NCBI GenBank assembly: GCA_950295325.1
Contig: OX485808.1
Coordinates: 7,938,501-8,002,500, forward strand
Length of the DNA stretch: 64,000 nucleotides
DNA from: Polytrichum commune
Lineage: Eukaryota > Streptophyta > Polytrichopsida > Polytrichales > Polytrichaceae
Reading direction: 5' to 3'
The first letter of the stretch is position 1. Every line of letters begins with the position of its first letter. The notes beneath the pieces were generated by a model. That model saw only the letters and a program-made list of their open reading frames with translations, was not told the origin of the DNA and searched no databases. Made by a program: the position numbers and the translations under genes. Positions 33,701 through 45,129 of this stretch are shown in pieces.

Positions 33701-35149
33701 TGCTTACGAGCTATAGAAAGTCACTTACCATAGCAGCATAGACAGGTTTTGAGCCTCCGAAGACGTTGAAGATGCAGTCCCCTCTCCTCGTCAGCGTCCT
33801 CATCATTCTCATGTAAAATTCCATCCGCAGCTCATCTGCAGGATAGTTCGCATATTTAGCCTCGTCGTAGAGGCACTTGTTCGCACCCAACCCTTCTAGA
33901 ACTTGGAAGAGTTTGTCCATCCGGGATATAGGGTGGTTTGGCACCTTCAGCAACTCCGCTTTGTACACGAAGTACAAACACAAGACGTTGACGAACTTGG
34001 TCTTCTTGTCCTTCAACGTCGTGTAAGCCCCCTCCGCCGGTGCGGCGATGTAGTGAGACTTGGACACTGCATACTCCGGCTGCAATTCTAGACAAGCTCA
34101 TACACCTGCTCCGCCCTTCTATCCTCGACTATCCAAAGCCAGATATCTACCTCCCTGAACTTAGGGCTTGCATAATCGACGAAATTAGTTAAGAAGGGGT
34201 CGTAGAAGAGGGTGCTCATCGTGCCCTCAAATGAGCTTCCAGGAATATTTCTAAAATCAATCATCCCAAAAGGAAAGCGGTCCCTTGCTTTCGTCCTTAT
34301 CGCCATTCTGGCGTCTTGACCTGGCCAGCCCTGAATTTTCAAAGGCTCGAAGGTGACAAGGTTGAAGTAAGCGTCCCCTTCAAACTGGACAATCTTCTTC
34401 TCCTTGATGAAGTTCGAGAACGCACGCGCTGTGTGATCCGGAAGCGCCCGGTTCTTCCCACCTTTCACCATCTTGGCCCGCAAGAAGTCGTCCCCCGCTT
34501 CCTTTATTAGAGCCGCCATGGAGGCACTGGTGAACTTATATTCATCTTTGAATGCTCTCCAGTTAGCCCCATGAACCTCGCCGTCCACGACAATATTCCT
34601 CTCTGGCACCAATTTATGCAGCTCCTCCACGATAGTCGTCTTCTTTTTCCTGTTCTCCGTCCATTCCTTCATGGTGTAGCATGAAGGAACGAAGGATTTG
34701 GGCTTTACGAAGACAATCTTCGGGTGCACCCAACACCTCTTGGCCGTGGGTGCCACGTGCAGGATGTGCGATGCCGCCTTCTCCACCTCCGTCTCTGACA
34801 GCCCTTGAAGAGTTCTAAAGAACTCTCTCACGAGAAGCTTCATCTGCTTGAAGCGCGAGGCCAGGCTGAAGAAAGCGCCAGTATCAGGGTCGATCAAATC
34901 CCCCGTCTCGTGCTTTTCAAACACGGTTTTCCACTTCCTCCAAACTGAGTCCGATGCTGTAATCAAGTAAATCTCCCCCTTCAGGTCGCTGTATTTCTTC
35001 TGCTTGTGGCTCGAATTATCAATGGAGGAGAATTTGTTGATCATTTGGTATTTGAAATCCTGCACGTGAACAAAACAGAACATTTGAATGCGTGTTAGTT
35101 AAGTACATGTGATTTCCAAACCATATCATGACCAACATCTACAACAAGA

Positions 35150-35268
35150 GTTTGGGTCGGTCGACCCAAACTAAAAAAACACAAGACTGCAACAGTTGTT
35201 TGGGTCGATCGACCCAAACTAAAAAAAACACAAGACTGCACCAGGAGTTTGGGTCGGTCGACCCAAAC
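35150..35268. repeat. Three family A palindromes in intron 1 of the fusion gene
   Basis: Copies at 35150-35171 (centre GT), 35198-35219 (AT) and 35247-35268 (GT), separated by A-rich spacers with ACACAAGACTGCA-CAG, a repeat of about 48 bp. The last begins nine bases inside the donor site of intron 1 (35277). Confidence 0.95.
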
Positions 35269-36629
35269 AATACTCACCTCCCACTTGGGATTCTTGTCCT
35301 TCGCATTCTCCCTCTCCTTGGGAGGCCTACCATAGAACTCCCACACCTCCCGCGAGGCCATGATATTCCTTATCCATGAAGCTTGGTAGGCCCTCTTCTT
35401 GTTTCCCATATTGAAGTACCGGGAGATGTCGCTGAGTTTGGTCTCGTCGTCAGACCACACCACCAGTGCCTTCCAAACCTTCAGCTTTTCCTTCTGATTG
35501 TTGGGATCGTCCCACTCATTCATGAGTTGGATTTTCTTGGATGCCTCCACGCTGTGTTGGCCGTCTATCAGCCAAAAATCGCCCTTCTGAATTGTTGGCC
35601 ACATTTCAGGTGTAGGCATTTTCTTGAGACCCTGTGGCATCACTACAATCGTTTGCCTGTCGTCTTTAAACTGCTCGCAAACAATCTGCGCGATTATCCA
35701 GTCAACGTAGGCGTCCTCCTTTGCCCGGACACACTTCTCCGGTGGCGCTAGATGGCACTGGCTGATGTTCACGTCGAACTTGAAATCCCTGCCCATGAAA
35801 AAACAGTGGGAGCATTTCGTCGTGAAATTGTTCACAATTTTCTGCAGCTCCCCTGCATCCACCTCTTCGCCGGGCTTCGGCATGCGCAACTCCGGTGAGA
35901 CTGGCTCGTCAGTCATCACAGATGACTCTCTCGCCCTCTTGGATGGAGTTGTTTGATGGCTCCCAGAAGGTGTAGGGGTCTCACTATTCGTAGGTGTTTG
36001 GGAGGGAGTGGTCCTACGCGAGTCAGCCGGTACTGGTAGCGGCATCCTCACCGATTGAGGTCTTGACGACCCTGCTCCTTCCTCTGTGGGAGCTTTCCGC
36101 CTCACAGGTTGCTGTGATTTGGTTTTGCTTTGCAGGCCCCTGTTCAGCACGGTTATTGCATGTTTTAGTTTTGTGAACCGGCTTGAGACCTTGGTATTCG
36201 ATGTACTCCCATCGATAAATATTGTCTCCGGCTTGATAACTTCCGGTTCGACACAGGACTCTCTTGCATAGAGTGCGTCGAAAGGCTCGGAGAACTGGTG
36301 CATGAACATATGCGCGTTCTGCACAGCCGAGTTCTCGAGGATGACGTCGGTATAGTCTCCAAGAGACTGTACCGATGCGACCTCCCATCCCGTAAGAGTC
36401 GCCCAGGTGTGTTTCTCCACGGTTCCCACCTTGACAACAAAAATCATTTTGTATGTTGAGGCTTTGACTACTTGAATAGACCAAGCGAGGACAAGCCCGT
36501 CCTTAGGGGAATAGGAGTCATCCTGCGGGGTTTCGTGCTCCTGCCACAACATGTCCGGCGCAAGCATGAACCACCTTTCGCCGGGTCTTTTCTTTGGAGC
36601 CATCTGTAAGAAAATAATGCGCAAAGTTA

Positions 36630-37147
36630 GTTTCGGTCGTTCGACCCAAACATCTACGACATGAATAGGTTTAGGTGGATTGTGTATTTATATATTTCAG
36701 CATCATTTGTAATGATAATAAGAATGTTGTGATTATTGGGTGGATTTGCATTTTATATTGTTTGTGACATGCAGGATTCCTTGATACTTTTCCTTGATGC
36801 ATTCCTTGATTATTATTTTGGGTTGATGTGAATTTTATATTGATGCAAAAATCATGGATTTCTTTATGAGTTTATAATTAGAAGACTTAGTTTGGGTCGT
36901 TCGACCCAAACATGATGCTTTGTGTTATATTTTGGTCATTCGGCCCAAACATGATGCTTTGTTTTGTGTTTGGGTCGAGCGACCCAAACAAGGGGCTGTG
37001 TTTGGGTCGGTCGACCCAAACAAGAGGCTGTGTTTGGGTCGGTCGACCCATACAAGAGGCTGTGTTTGGGTCGGTCGACCCATACAAGAGGCTGTGTTTG
37101 GGTCGGTCGACCCATACAAGAGGCTGTGTTTGGGTCGTCTCCCCAAA
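36630..37147. repeat. Family A palindromes upstream of the fusion gene, with a 32-bp tandem array
   Basis: A one-sided variant lies at 36630-36651 and a perfect copy at 36890-36911, then a degenerate copy (TTTTGGTCATTCGGCCCAAAC). From about 36967 to 37147 a 32-bp unit is repeated about five times: a 22-bp palindrome (centres AG then GT) plus AAGAGGCTGT. Three units carry the same one-sided change (CCCATAC for CCCAAAC), so the array grew by copying whole units. The stretch 36660-36888 holds no gene. Confidence 0.9.
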
Positions 37148-37379
37148 CAGTATTATTTTAATGTATTTTTTAAACTTGGCATCTAGCATATACAATGCTT
37201 ATGCATTGTGTATGCTACAAAACCGTGAATATACAAACACATATTGGTTAAAATAAAACACAATACCTTTCAAAGATGTTGTGCAGACAATTTGGAGTAG
37301 AGTAGGTTGTTCTTCCAATAATTCTCAATATCAAACAAACTGTGAGAAAGTTCAATGAGAAACTTTCAAACAAGTATCA

Positions 37380-37700
37380 ACTCTCTCAAATAGCTCTTGG
37401 ATCTCTCAACCAACTCTTGGATCTCACACAGAACTACTGAATCTCTCAAAAGACTTCGAAATGTCTAAACCAACTCCTGAATCTCACACACAACTACTAA
37501 ACCTCTCAAATGCCTTCGAAATGTTCAAACCAACTCCTGAATCTCACACACAACTACTAAACCTCTCAAAAGACTTCGAAATGTCTAAACCCACTCCTGA
37601 ATCCCTCACAAAACTACTGAATCTCTCAAACGACTTCGAAAACTCTCAAACAACTCTTGATACTCTTAAAGAACTCTTGAATTTCACAAGCACTCCTAAA
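37380..37700. repeat. Tandem repeat of about 60-65 bp
   Basis: Units of the type CCTCTCAAA-GACTTCGAAATGTCTAAAC followed by CACTCCTGAATCTCACACA are repeated about four times. The 123-codon open frame at 37461-37832 is a by-product of this repeat, with no recognisable domain. Confidence 0.7.
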
Positions 37701-37829
37701 ACTTCCAGTACAAACACCTGGACCTCCCAAACCGAAGCTTTATCTACTACCGAATGTTCTACTAACTTCCTTCAGCACTTTCCAATACTCTTCAACACTC
37801 TTTTGCTAACTTCCTTCACTCTCACGCTC

Positions 37830-38230
37830 TAAAACCTTCCTCCGTATGTTTCTGTTTCTTTCAAAACTCTTCCTAACTTCTAAGATTGCACAAGGGCTAT
37901 TCTATTGAAGAGCAAAAGAAAGGAGGGAAAAGAAGATGCAGAAGAAAGCAATGAACGCGGGAGAATGAAGGGTTAACCTACACCAAGCCTGATTCGCCGC
38001 GGCGCTTTGCGAAAGCGGCGCTTCAGGAGAGGCGGCGCTTCCAAGCGAGGCGCGGAGAGAGAGAGAGAGAAAGAAATGAGAAATGCGACGGTTGGGGTTT
38101 TGTTTACCTCGGGCATTGGCCCCCAACCGCATGAATAGGGTGCCCACAGGATTAGGGCACCCACGGAAACAGGGTTACAGGGAACCCTAAAACCTAAATC
38201 ATAACGCTTGACTCTAAACCCTTAGCGGGC
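37830..38230. other. Intergenic stretch with GC-rich inverted patch
   Basis: Around 37990-38040 there are GCGGCGCTTTGC and GCGGCGCTTC motifs and a GAGAGAGA run at 38055-38075. No supported gene. Confidence 0.35.
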
Positions 38231-38800
38231 CTACCTCTTTAAGAGTACATAGGCTATTTGCCTCATAGCATAGGTTGCATTCTACAATATCAACTTTTTG
38301 TAAGTTGAAAACCTTTTGAGTTTGTAAGTTCCTCGCCAATTGCCTCAAAACTAAATTTTAGTAGGTTAAAATCCTTCATATCTTTTAATGTTGTAGGTTT
38401 TAAAATCAAAATTTGAGTACTAAGTGGGATCCTTGGCAGGAATTGAACCAGGCTAAGCCTTTCACCACGTTTGAAGGCCAAGGATTAACCAAGTCTTTTT
38501 TAAAGAGTTGATTATAAGTTTTGAAAGGTTGCTAAAATTCAAATGAGTTTAAGGGTGAAAGTTCTCACCATGTTCTCATTCAACCTCTACTCTTCCTGCA
38601 AGATATAGCCTAAAGATATGTACTTAGGCCAACTAATTTCCCAATTTGAAGAAGGATGAATGGCTAAAATCCTTTCTTTTAAAAAAAATTTAGGCAAAAT
38701 TTCCTAAATGTTTTTATCACATAGGTTGATATCCTATGTTTTTAAATTGTCCATAGGCACTTTGTCCTACACTTTCAAAATTTTATAGGCTAAGTCACTA
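38230..38800 (-). repeat. Dispersed repeat with tRNA-like core, copy 1
   Basis: Matches about 46380-47090 on the opposite strand. Both share a core that reads, on the repeat's own strand, CTTGGCCTTCAAACGTGG, then AGCCAGGTTCAATTCC, then TGCCAAGG: the ends can pair and the middle resembles a polymerase III B box. The flanks share GTAGGATGCAACCTATGCCAT and related stretches about reading 'ATAGGTTGATATCCTATG'. This fits a non-autonomous, possibly tRNA-derived repeat. Confidence 0.6.
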
Positions 38801-38859
38801 ATTTTGTAGGCTGCATTTGTTTTAATCGGTATATTCGTTAATTTGGGATTCTTTCGGCA

Positions 38860-39015
38860 TTTTGAGAAAGTTACAAATATAAGAACATGGATAAAATCGC
38901 ACGTACATTGGAGAATGTTGTAAGATGCAAATACTTTGAAGCGGGTGTTCATATCAAGAACGCAATTAAGATCTCATATGAAGATGGTTTAGGTAGGACG
39001 ACCCAAACATTACAC
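38860..39015. repeat. Diverged third copy of the segmental-duplication left end
   Basis: GGCATTTTGAGAAAG through GTTGTAAGATGCAAATACTTTG and GAAGCGGGTGTT matches 27911-28030 and 56630-56720, ending with a degenerate family A palindrome (GGTTTAGGTAGGACGACCC then AAACA). Confidence 0.7.
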
Positions 39016-40985
39016 TATGTTGTTGTGGTCCATATATTAATTTGAGAGAAGAGAAAATCTCAAATTAGCAAATTTTAGGGTTTAGGTTCTTTTGGACCCT
39101 GCTCTAAACCCTTATTAGTTTTTTCAAAAGAACTATGGAGTACCCTAAGGTGCTACATAAAATGTGTTATTCTACAAAACTAACCATTTATATAGCCAGC
39201 GCATTCTTACAACAAAACTTTATGCTAAACTAATACTTATCCCCTACTTACAAGACACCATACCCTAAATTTTCCAAAATCATTGAAGGCATTGGTTTCT
39301 CTTTTGTTTGAGCATGTTAGAAAATTTAAACCATATAATTGCGTTATATTTAACGATGTAACCATTCACATTTAGTCCTTACCAATGATGCCAACAATTC
39401 ACACGATATTGAATGAAAAAAAAAAGATTACCCACACCCCCCAACATGTGGAACAATTTAGAATAATTGAGTGTGGAGCCTAATAAATGAATACCTTCCC
39501 CAACTGCATTTTGCAAGGGTTTTGAAATGCACGATCCTTATTTGAAAATGCGAACATGCTCAAGTTTTAAGTACATCCCTTAGATCGTGACTTTCACGAA
39601 TCACATAGTCGCCAATAAATCATGGTTCATGATTTATTTAATATATAGATTGTGATATAAGAGTAAATGGGATAAGCACAACATCAAATGAAGCCATTCA
39701 AGCAATCATGTTGTTATTCCCTGTTCCTTCCATGTATATTAGATGATGGCGCAAGATAAAATAGATGTTGTTTGTATATGGGGGCATCAGTGAACCACAA
39801 CTACATTTGGTGTTTAGGGTTTAGGGTTTAGGAGATAGGAGATAGGAGATAGGGTTATAAAATATTAATCTATCCAATGTCAATGTATAACATTGTCTTA
39901 CTCGTGAGAAGAGTCTTATAGGAAGGTTATAGTGAAGACGATGTTGATTATGTTAATTTGTTATTCGAGACGTTTAAACGCGATATATTGATTGGTCGTG
40001 TGTTTATTCAAATAACATGAAATATTGTGGATGTTAATAGGGGCTAGGGGTCCAACTTTGGATGTTTCGCTCACTTTAGGGAATCACATATTAGTCGCTA
40101 ATAAACCATCGTTCATGATGTATTTAATATATGGAATGTCATGTAAAAGTAAATCGGAGAAGCACAACATCATGTTGTTATTCATTGTTCTCTCCATGTG
40201 TATTAGATAATGGAGGAAGATATAACAGATATTGTTTGCATAATATGAAGAAGAGTCTAATCGGAAGGTCATAGTAAATACAATCTTGATCATGTTAATA
40301 TGTTATATGGGACGTTTAAACATGATATCCTAATTGGTTTTGTATTTAGTCAATGCGTATTTCATGTTGTGGATGTTATAAGGGTTTAGGGTCCAATCTT
40401 GGATGTTTTGCTCTCACACATTAGTAAACTTGAAGTGAACTTGAGGATGGATTCAAGTAACATTAAAAGATTGAACTAGAAAGGGACATTGGTAGTTAGT
40501 ATCCCCTTAACAACGTCCACATACGTTCGTCATTGCCACTCTTGCATGCGAGATAATAGAGCAAGGTTCTAGGGTTTAGGGTTTAGGGGGGACAAATAAA
40601 TAATTCTATTCATCATGACAATGGCCTCAAGCCTTGGAAACTCTCTCATAATTGCAGCCTCCAAATGGCCCAAACCCCACCTAAATAGGTTTACACTTGA
40701 AAGCATTGAATGGAGTTGTGTTTGGGTCTACATATTGGTTAAAATATACCTTGATATGGGATATTAGAACATATAATATATTTGAGATTGTTCGCAATAT
40801 AGTTTCGGAACACGGAATGTTGTTTGATCCATATATTAATTTGAGACTAGAGAAAGTCTCAATTTAACGAATATAGTGTTCTATGTTTTATAGAATATAG
40901 TGAAGTGGAAGAACGACGAAGAAAGGGGACAACTCTATGACTAACTGGAGGTATTCATGGACACTACAGGAGGTACGAAAATGAT
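39016..40985. repeat. AT-rich region with a tandem duplication and telomere-type repeats
   Basis: A unit around 39595-40078 is repeated, diverged, at 40079-40425 (shared ATTAGATGATGG-type and GTGGATGTTATAAGGG-type stretches). Interstitial TTTAGGG repeats lie at 39813-39832 (about three units) and 40571-40588. An inverted motif TTGAGACT-AGTCTCAA occurs near 40840-40860, and its flank AATTTAACGAATATAGTG is the complement of a stretch near 27880-27900. No gene is supported. Confidence 0.6.
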
Positions 40986-41825
40986 ATGAGGAGAAGAGAA
41001 CAGGCAAAACAGGGGAGAAAAGGGCGGAAGATGGGAAGACGTGTTGAGGTCGGAAGTGATACTCGACATGTAACCTTTATGGAGTGGCTGCATAGCGCAG
41101 TGGATGAGGACATTGCAAGGAGGGATGTAGTATCTGATGATGTGCGAGCACTCTTGTTGCCACCCTCAAAAGATGCAAAAGGGTACAGGTCAATGTGTGC
41201 GTACAGTAATCACAGAAGAGTACGCAGAGCAGAGGTGGATTTGTCTACTTGTGACAACGGTGTCGCCGCCACATTTTTGCAGTCTTGTCGCTCTAGTAGT
41301 AGCGACAAGAATATGAGGACGACCAACCTAGAATACGTTGGGTGGGTGGAGAAGATAATAAGCGTGGACTATGGAAAATTTGAGGTTGTTGTGTTGTATT
41401 GACCATGGGCACAAGTAAATAGGAGCGGAGCCCGCGGGACAATAAAATGCGATGAATATGGATTCACACTCTTCAAATTTGATCGGTTGATTCGTTATTC
41501 AGTGGACTCATTTGCATTTCCCCTTCATGTGCAACAAGTTTTTATGGATGATGGGCGGAATGATGGATGGAAAATTGTTTTGCAGAGAGAGCCATGAGGC
41601 AGTAGAGTCCTATCAAGGGTGGATGGAGGACCAGATTTGCAAACACTGCAAGTAGGCAGGGACGCTGAGCACCACAGCCTAAGCGACATATGCATTGACA
41701 TTGACAGCACATCTGACACCCCTATGTTGGCGGGATGCCAGGTTCTTACTGCGGAAGATGTCAGCAAAGCCTTGGAAGTCATGAAGGAGGATCCGCATTG
41801 CAAAGACAATGTTGCCGAACACTAG
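40986..41825 (+). pseudogene. CACTA transposon protein remnant (DUF4216-like)
   Basis: One reading frame of 280 codons with two in-frame TGA stops, at 41400-41402 and 41595-41597. The central part reads EYVGWVEKIISVDYGKFEVV, then DEYGFTLFKFDRLI, then QVFMDDGRNDGWKIVL, which matches the layout of the DUF4216-type domain found in plant CACTA (TNP2-associated) proteins. The second stop most simply derives from CGA by C-to-T change, as in methylated CpG decay. No N-terminal transposase part precedes it and no CACTA ends were found around it. Confidence 0.65.
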
Positions 41826-42461
41826 GAAGGGAGGTTGCATGGAAAAGACACTTCCCATGCGCATGTCTCGTTGTATATGTATTGTATAGACTATGTATGT
41901 GCATTTTTCACAAACAATAAAGTATGGTGTTGTGTAAATTTAACCCAAGTCAGGAGCATTGCAAATGAGTTGAAAATCATGGTTGTATTGCAAGAAATGC
42001 ACATGAAAGCCACAAAAATGTCATTGCCAACAAACAATTAACAAAACCACACAAAACCGGGGTCTTTCTACAGGGGGAGGCACGACAGAACTCAAAATGC
42101 ATCGCACCAAGCAGTCGCTATTGGGATCTGGAAACCATAGGCAATTGAGTATCAGTCTTAGTCATATGGACCATTATGACTACAACAAAAACATACAATA
42201 TTGCTAGAACATGTTCCCAACACGTTCTCTACAGGGTTCCCGGGAAATCCTTGTCCGATCTCACTAAAATCATAGTCATGTGATGACTACCGTCAGTTGT
42301 AATCAACACTTTGGTTCAATATGACTTCCCTGCAACTGCTAGTCATATCCGGTCATATGGCCGTAGTTATTTTTCCATGATCTCCTTGTAGTGCATTGGT
42401 TATGGGACAAGTGCTACCACCTCCTGTGATCTCTATCTCTAATTTCACGATGATATTATGT

Positions 42462-44853
42462 CTACACATCCGGATATGGAGCATTTACATTGTTTTGAAG
42501 TTCACGTGGAGTACTGGCTTCAAGCTTTTCATCTAGAATAATCAACAAATACAATAACCCTAATGGAACACTCCCATCCAGTAACAAAGGCAAGTTGATC
42601 AGGTTTAGGTCTTTTTGAAAGATGTCTTCAATAATTTTTTCTTTTTCATCCCTGTCATACTCCTCTGCTTTTCGTTTGGGTATGTCGTCGGCAGGGCCAC
42701 AACACTTGATTAAAATCTCATAGGCTCGATCTTTCTCTTTGTCACTAGGTTTTTTCCTACTCAGCCATACTTTGAAATCAAACCTCTCGTGTTTAGTGTT
42801 GGATTGCAACATCTTACTGAAAGTGCACAACACCTTGAGTATGCAAATATTGAAAATTCTGATGATCACGCAGGGTATATAGCATAGCAAATTAAGCCCA
42901 AGTTGTAGGTTGCACACTGTGTGCCCTATCCATTTGTCAGGAAGTTTCTCAAAATCTGCATTGGATTCGGATTCCACATACAAAGAATTCCGTCCCAACA
43001 TGTAGGCAACAGTCGCCTTGGTAAAATCATCTGGTGAAGGCCCTTTGTCGAACAAAAAGATTATCTTGAAGTCTTTCCAAAATCCTTGATCTTTAGAACC
43101 TGAAAAAAAAAAACAGCAGCCAAAGAATGCAACAACTGTTCTATTACTTACAAATAACATGAATGAGAAGGCAACATCTGGCATGGCATGATAAAGATTC
43201 TTATAGATGGATTATTGTTCTTATTTAACAATTTATGAACACAATGAGAGTTCAATAATAGACAATAATCAAACTAATCTGAACTATGTCGAGAATTATA
43301 ACATGTTGAAATTTATGATAGGATCCAATGATACGGTTGTATTATAAGATCCTCCAATAGAATATGAAAAATTGATTATGATAATATCATGGCAATTTTT
43401 TTATTGTATTTTCACTATGCAATGTTGATTTTATTTTATGAATTTATCAAAAATTAGACATTTGAATTTTTGTCATCATATTTTAATCGCATAACATTCA
43501 CATATCTCCCATACACGTTCGGTGTTGTTAGAAATGTATGAGAGGACCTGCCCATAGACGTGAAGCAACCAAAAAATCCAAATTTGAAAAATTTGTCCAA
43601 ATTTATTTAAATGTGAGTTTCTAGCAGCCCATGTCCATGACCCTCCATAATCTAATAAACCACCATAATGTGATTGGTTGACGACTTGTGCTTATCTGCA
43701 TGGGAACACCTCCCAACCCACCCACTATTATGAAGAATCTGGTGGGCGACGGCCTACATGCAAAGTCCGGCGCAGTAAGCCCCAACCCACGACACTTACC
43801 TCCGGTGGTCATGAAATCGAAGCCGGCGAAGAGCAGCAGGTGGATCTCCGTCAACAGCATCGCCAGCGTCAACAAGACGGGGGGCACATACAACATGATC
43901 TGGAACAAGATGAAGTCGTCAGTGCAAGTTTGTTTCAGGTACTGCCGGCACTGCACTACAATGATCCACGCCAAGATGAGCATGAGAAGGCCGACGCTCT
44001 GGCCCGTTCGCGTGTGCCAAGTTGGGTGACCTTGCCCCGCGGCCAGAAACCATAACCTACTCATGTGATGTTTCCCTGTTGTGTCTCGAGCTGTCTGTTT
44101 CTTCCACGCTGCGATCCAGTGCGCTCTATAGCTAATGGTTCTGTATACGGCCGAATGGAGTGCCCATACCAATGCCAACAACAACATCACCAAGGCTTCC
44201 GCACGGATCGCGTCTGCCGGTTTGTCCGTATCATAGTTGGTCAATGGGGCGACGGCGAGGGTGTGGTATAAGGGGAATATCGTAAACGAGAGCAAGACCA
44301 CGGCGGTCGCCTCTGTCCCGATTCCGATGGCGTACTGGAAGCCGGAGAAGAAGTAGCTCAAGATGGCGAAATCCATCGCGGAGACAATTGGGTACAAAAT
44401 CGTGTCCACGTCTGGGCCGCTGAATATGACCAGGAAATAGGTAGTTAACCCCAATTTGAGAGCCAAGCCCCCCATCGTCGTGATCCTGAGCTTTAGCGAT
44501 AGGCCCGGCCAGATGCCGCCCAGGAGGTGAAGGAAAGCGAGAACTATAACACTCATCAGGCATATCCAGATATTGATGGCTCCCGCTGCGGACGCTCCCT
44601 GGCACTGGAGTGCATCGAGCGCGGCGTTCGATGTGTTACAATAAATCTTGCAACAACCCATGTAAATCGTCTGGGAGGTGCTATCGAAATTCTTAGAGAC
44701 AAATGAGCTCAAGTCCATGCACTGAGTGATATTAGGATAAGCATTGGAATCGCTAATGCAGAAACGGCCATGGCACGAAGATGGAGACGTCGAAGCCATC
44801 GAATCTTGGTCGCCTTCTGCAGATTTGGGCAATTTTTCAGAAATGAATTGCAC
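42462..44853 (-). CDS. Two-exon membrane protein with about seven spans
   Basis: Exon 1 44853-43800 (donor GTAAGT) and exon 2 43099-42462 (acceptor after a T-rich tract) join in phase 1, giving 563 residues with no internal stop. A start at 44799 (MASTSPSS) is an alternative. The N-terminus is Cys-rich (about nine Cys in the first 80 residues), probably outside the membrane. Hydrophobic spans follow (INIWICLMSVIVLAFLHLL, LGLTTYFLVIF, ILSYFFSGFQYAIG, ATAVVLLSFTIFPLY, LVMLLLALVWALH, LLMLILAWIIVV, MLYVPPVLLTLAMLL). Exon 2 adds a short hydrophobic stretch and a Lys/Glu-rich tail ending NVNAPYPDV. No family is recognised. It is single-copy in the window and its codon frame is clean, so it may be a genuine host gene. 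Intron 43799-43100. Confidence 0.65.
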
Positions 44854-45125
44854 TGTGAAAACCCAAACATTGGAAACTTGACAAGAAGCGAAACCATGGC
44901 AATTATTTACAGGTGTGCACCCTTAGTAGATGGATCATATTTTAATGTGTTTGTATAGTCATTTCCCGTCTATCTTATCTAAACAATACACAGAAACGGC
45001 CGTGGCACCCATATTTCAGCCTGTCGTCTTGGCCTTCTGCATCGACAAATTTTCAGGAATAAATTGTACTCTGGTGAAAAAATAAGACACTGGACAAGAA
45101 CCGAAACCATAGGATTTACAGACGC
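44755..45125. repeat. Partial tandem duplication of the membrane gene's 5' end
   Basis: The stretch from GCAGAAACGGCCATGGCAC (about 44758) to the region near 44920 is repeated at about 44990-45125 (ACAGAAACGGCCGTGGCAC, CTTGGCCTTCTGCA, GGACAAGAACCGAAACCAT). The repeat covers the first codons and upstream region, so it could affect transcription initiation. The second copy is diverged and non-coding. Confidence 0.65.
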
Positions 45126-45129
45126 GTTT

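Larger units (their letters stand above)
27905..36603. repeat. Segmental duplication, copy 1
   Basis: From GCATTTTGAGACATTCACA at about 27911 to beyond 34470, this region matches 56630-64000 in the same orientation, mostly above 90 per cent by eye. The second copy runs off the window, so the full length is unknown. Differences are a CACTA element here (30799-32173), a solo-LTR-like element in the other copy (58723-60951), and small indels in the genes. A weaker third partial copy of the left end is at about 38860-39015. Confidence 0.9.
29344..36603 (-). pseudogene. ParB-like/methyltransferase-like/FCP1-like fusion gene, copy 1 (broken)
   Basis: Exons: 36603-35278, 35059-33729, 33568-30652 (interrupted by CACTA 2), 30156-29344; all splice sites GT-AG and phase 0. 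Exon 1 holds a ParB-box-like DFWLIDGQHSVEASKK (near residue 342). The end of exon 2 plus start of exon 3 reads GDCIFNVFGGSKPVYAAM then MSGLNIYSYIED, resembling a beta-class methyltransferase SAM motif; upstream MIDFRNIPGS lies where DPPY would be, so catalysis is doubtful. Exon 3 is acidic and low-complexity. Exon 4 has FLVLDLNGILV and NTLMVDDNASKNILNP, matching FCP1/NIF-type HAD phosphatases, but the second motif-1 Asp is Asn. Lesions: TAG plus a one-base deletion near 34085-34098 and the CACTA insertion. Removing the element and one TSD restores 513 codons in exon 3. Exon 4 could be a separate gene. Confidence 0.75.

Noticed and set aside
36887-37256. Open frames of 65-114 codons with repeated VWVDRPK or LGRSTQT peptides
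   Set aside because: They are six-frame readings of the 32-bp palindrome array.
39813-40588. Chromosome end
   Set aside because: Only two to three TTTAGGG units at two places; interstitial telomere-type motifs are common in plant genomes.
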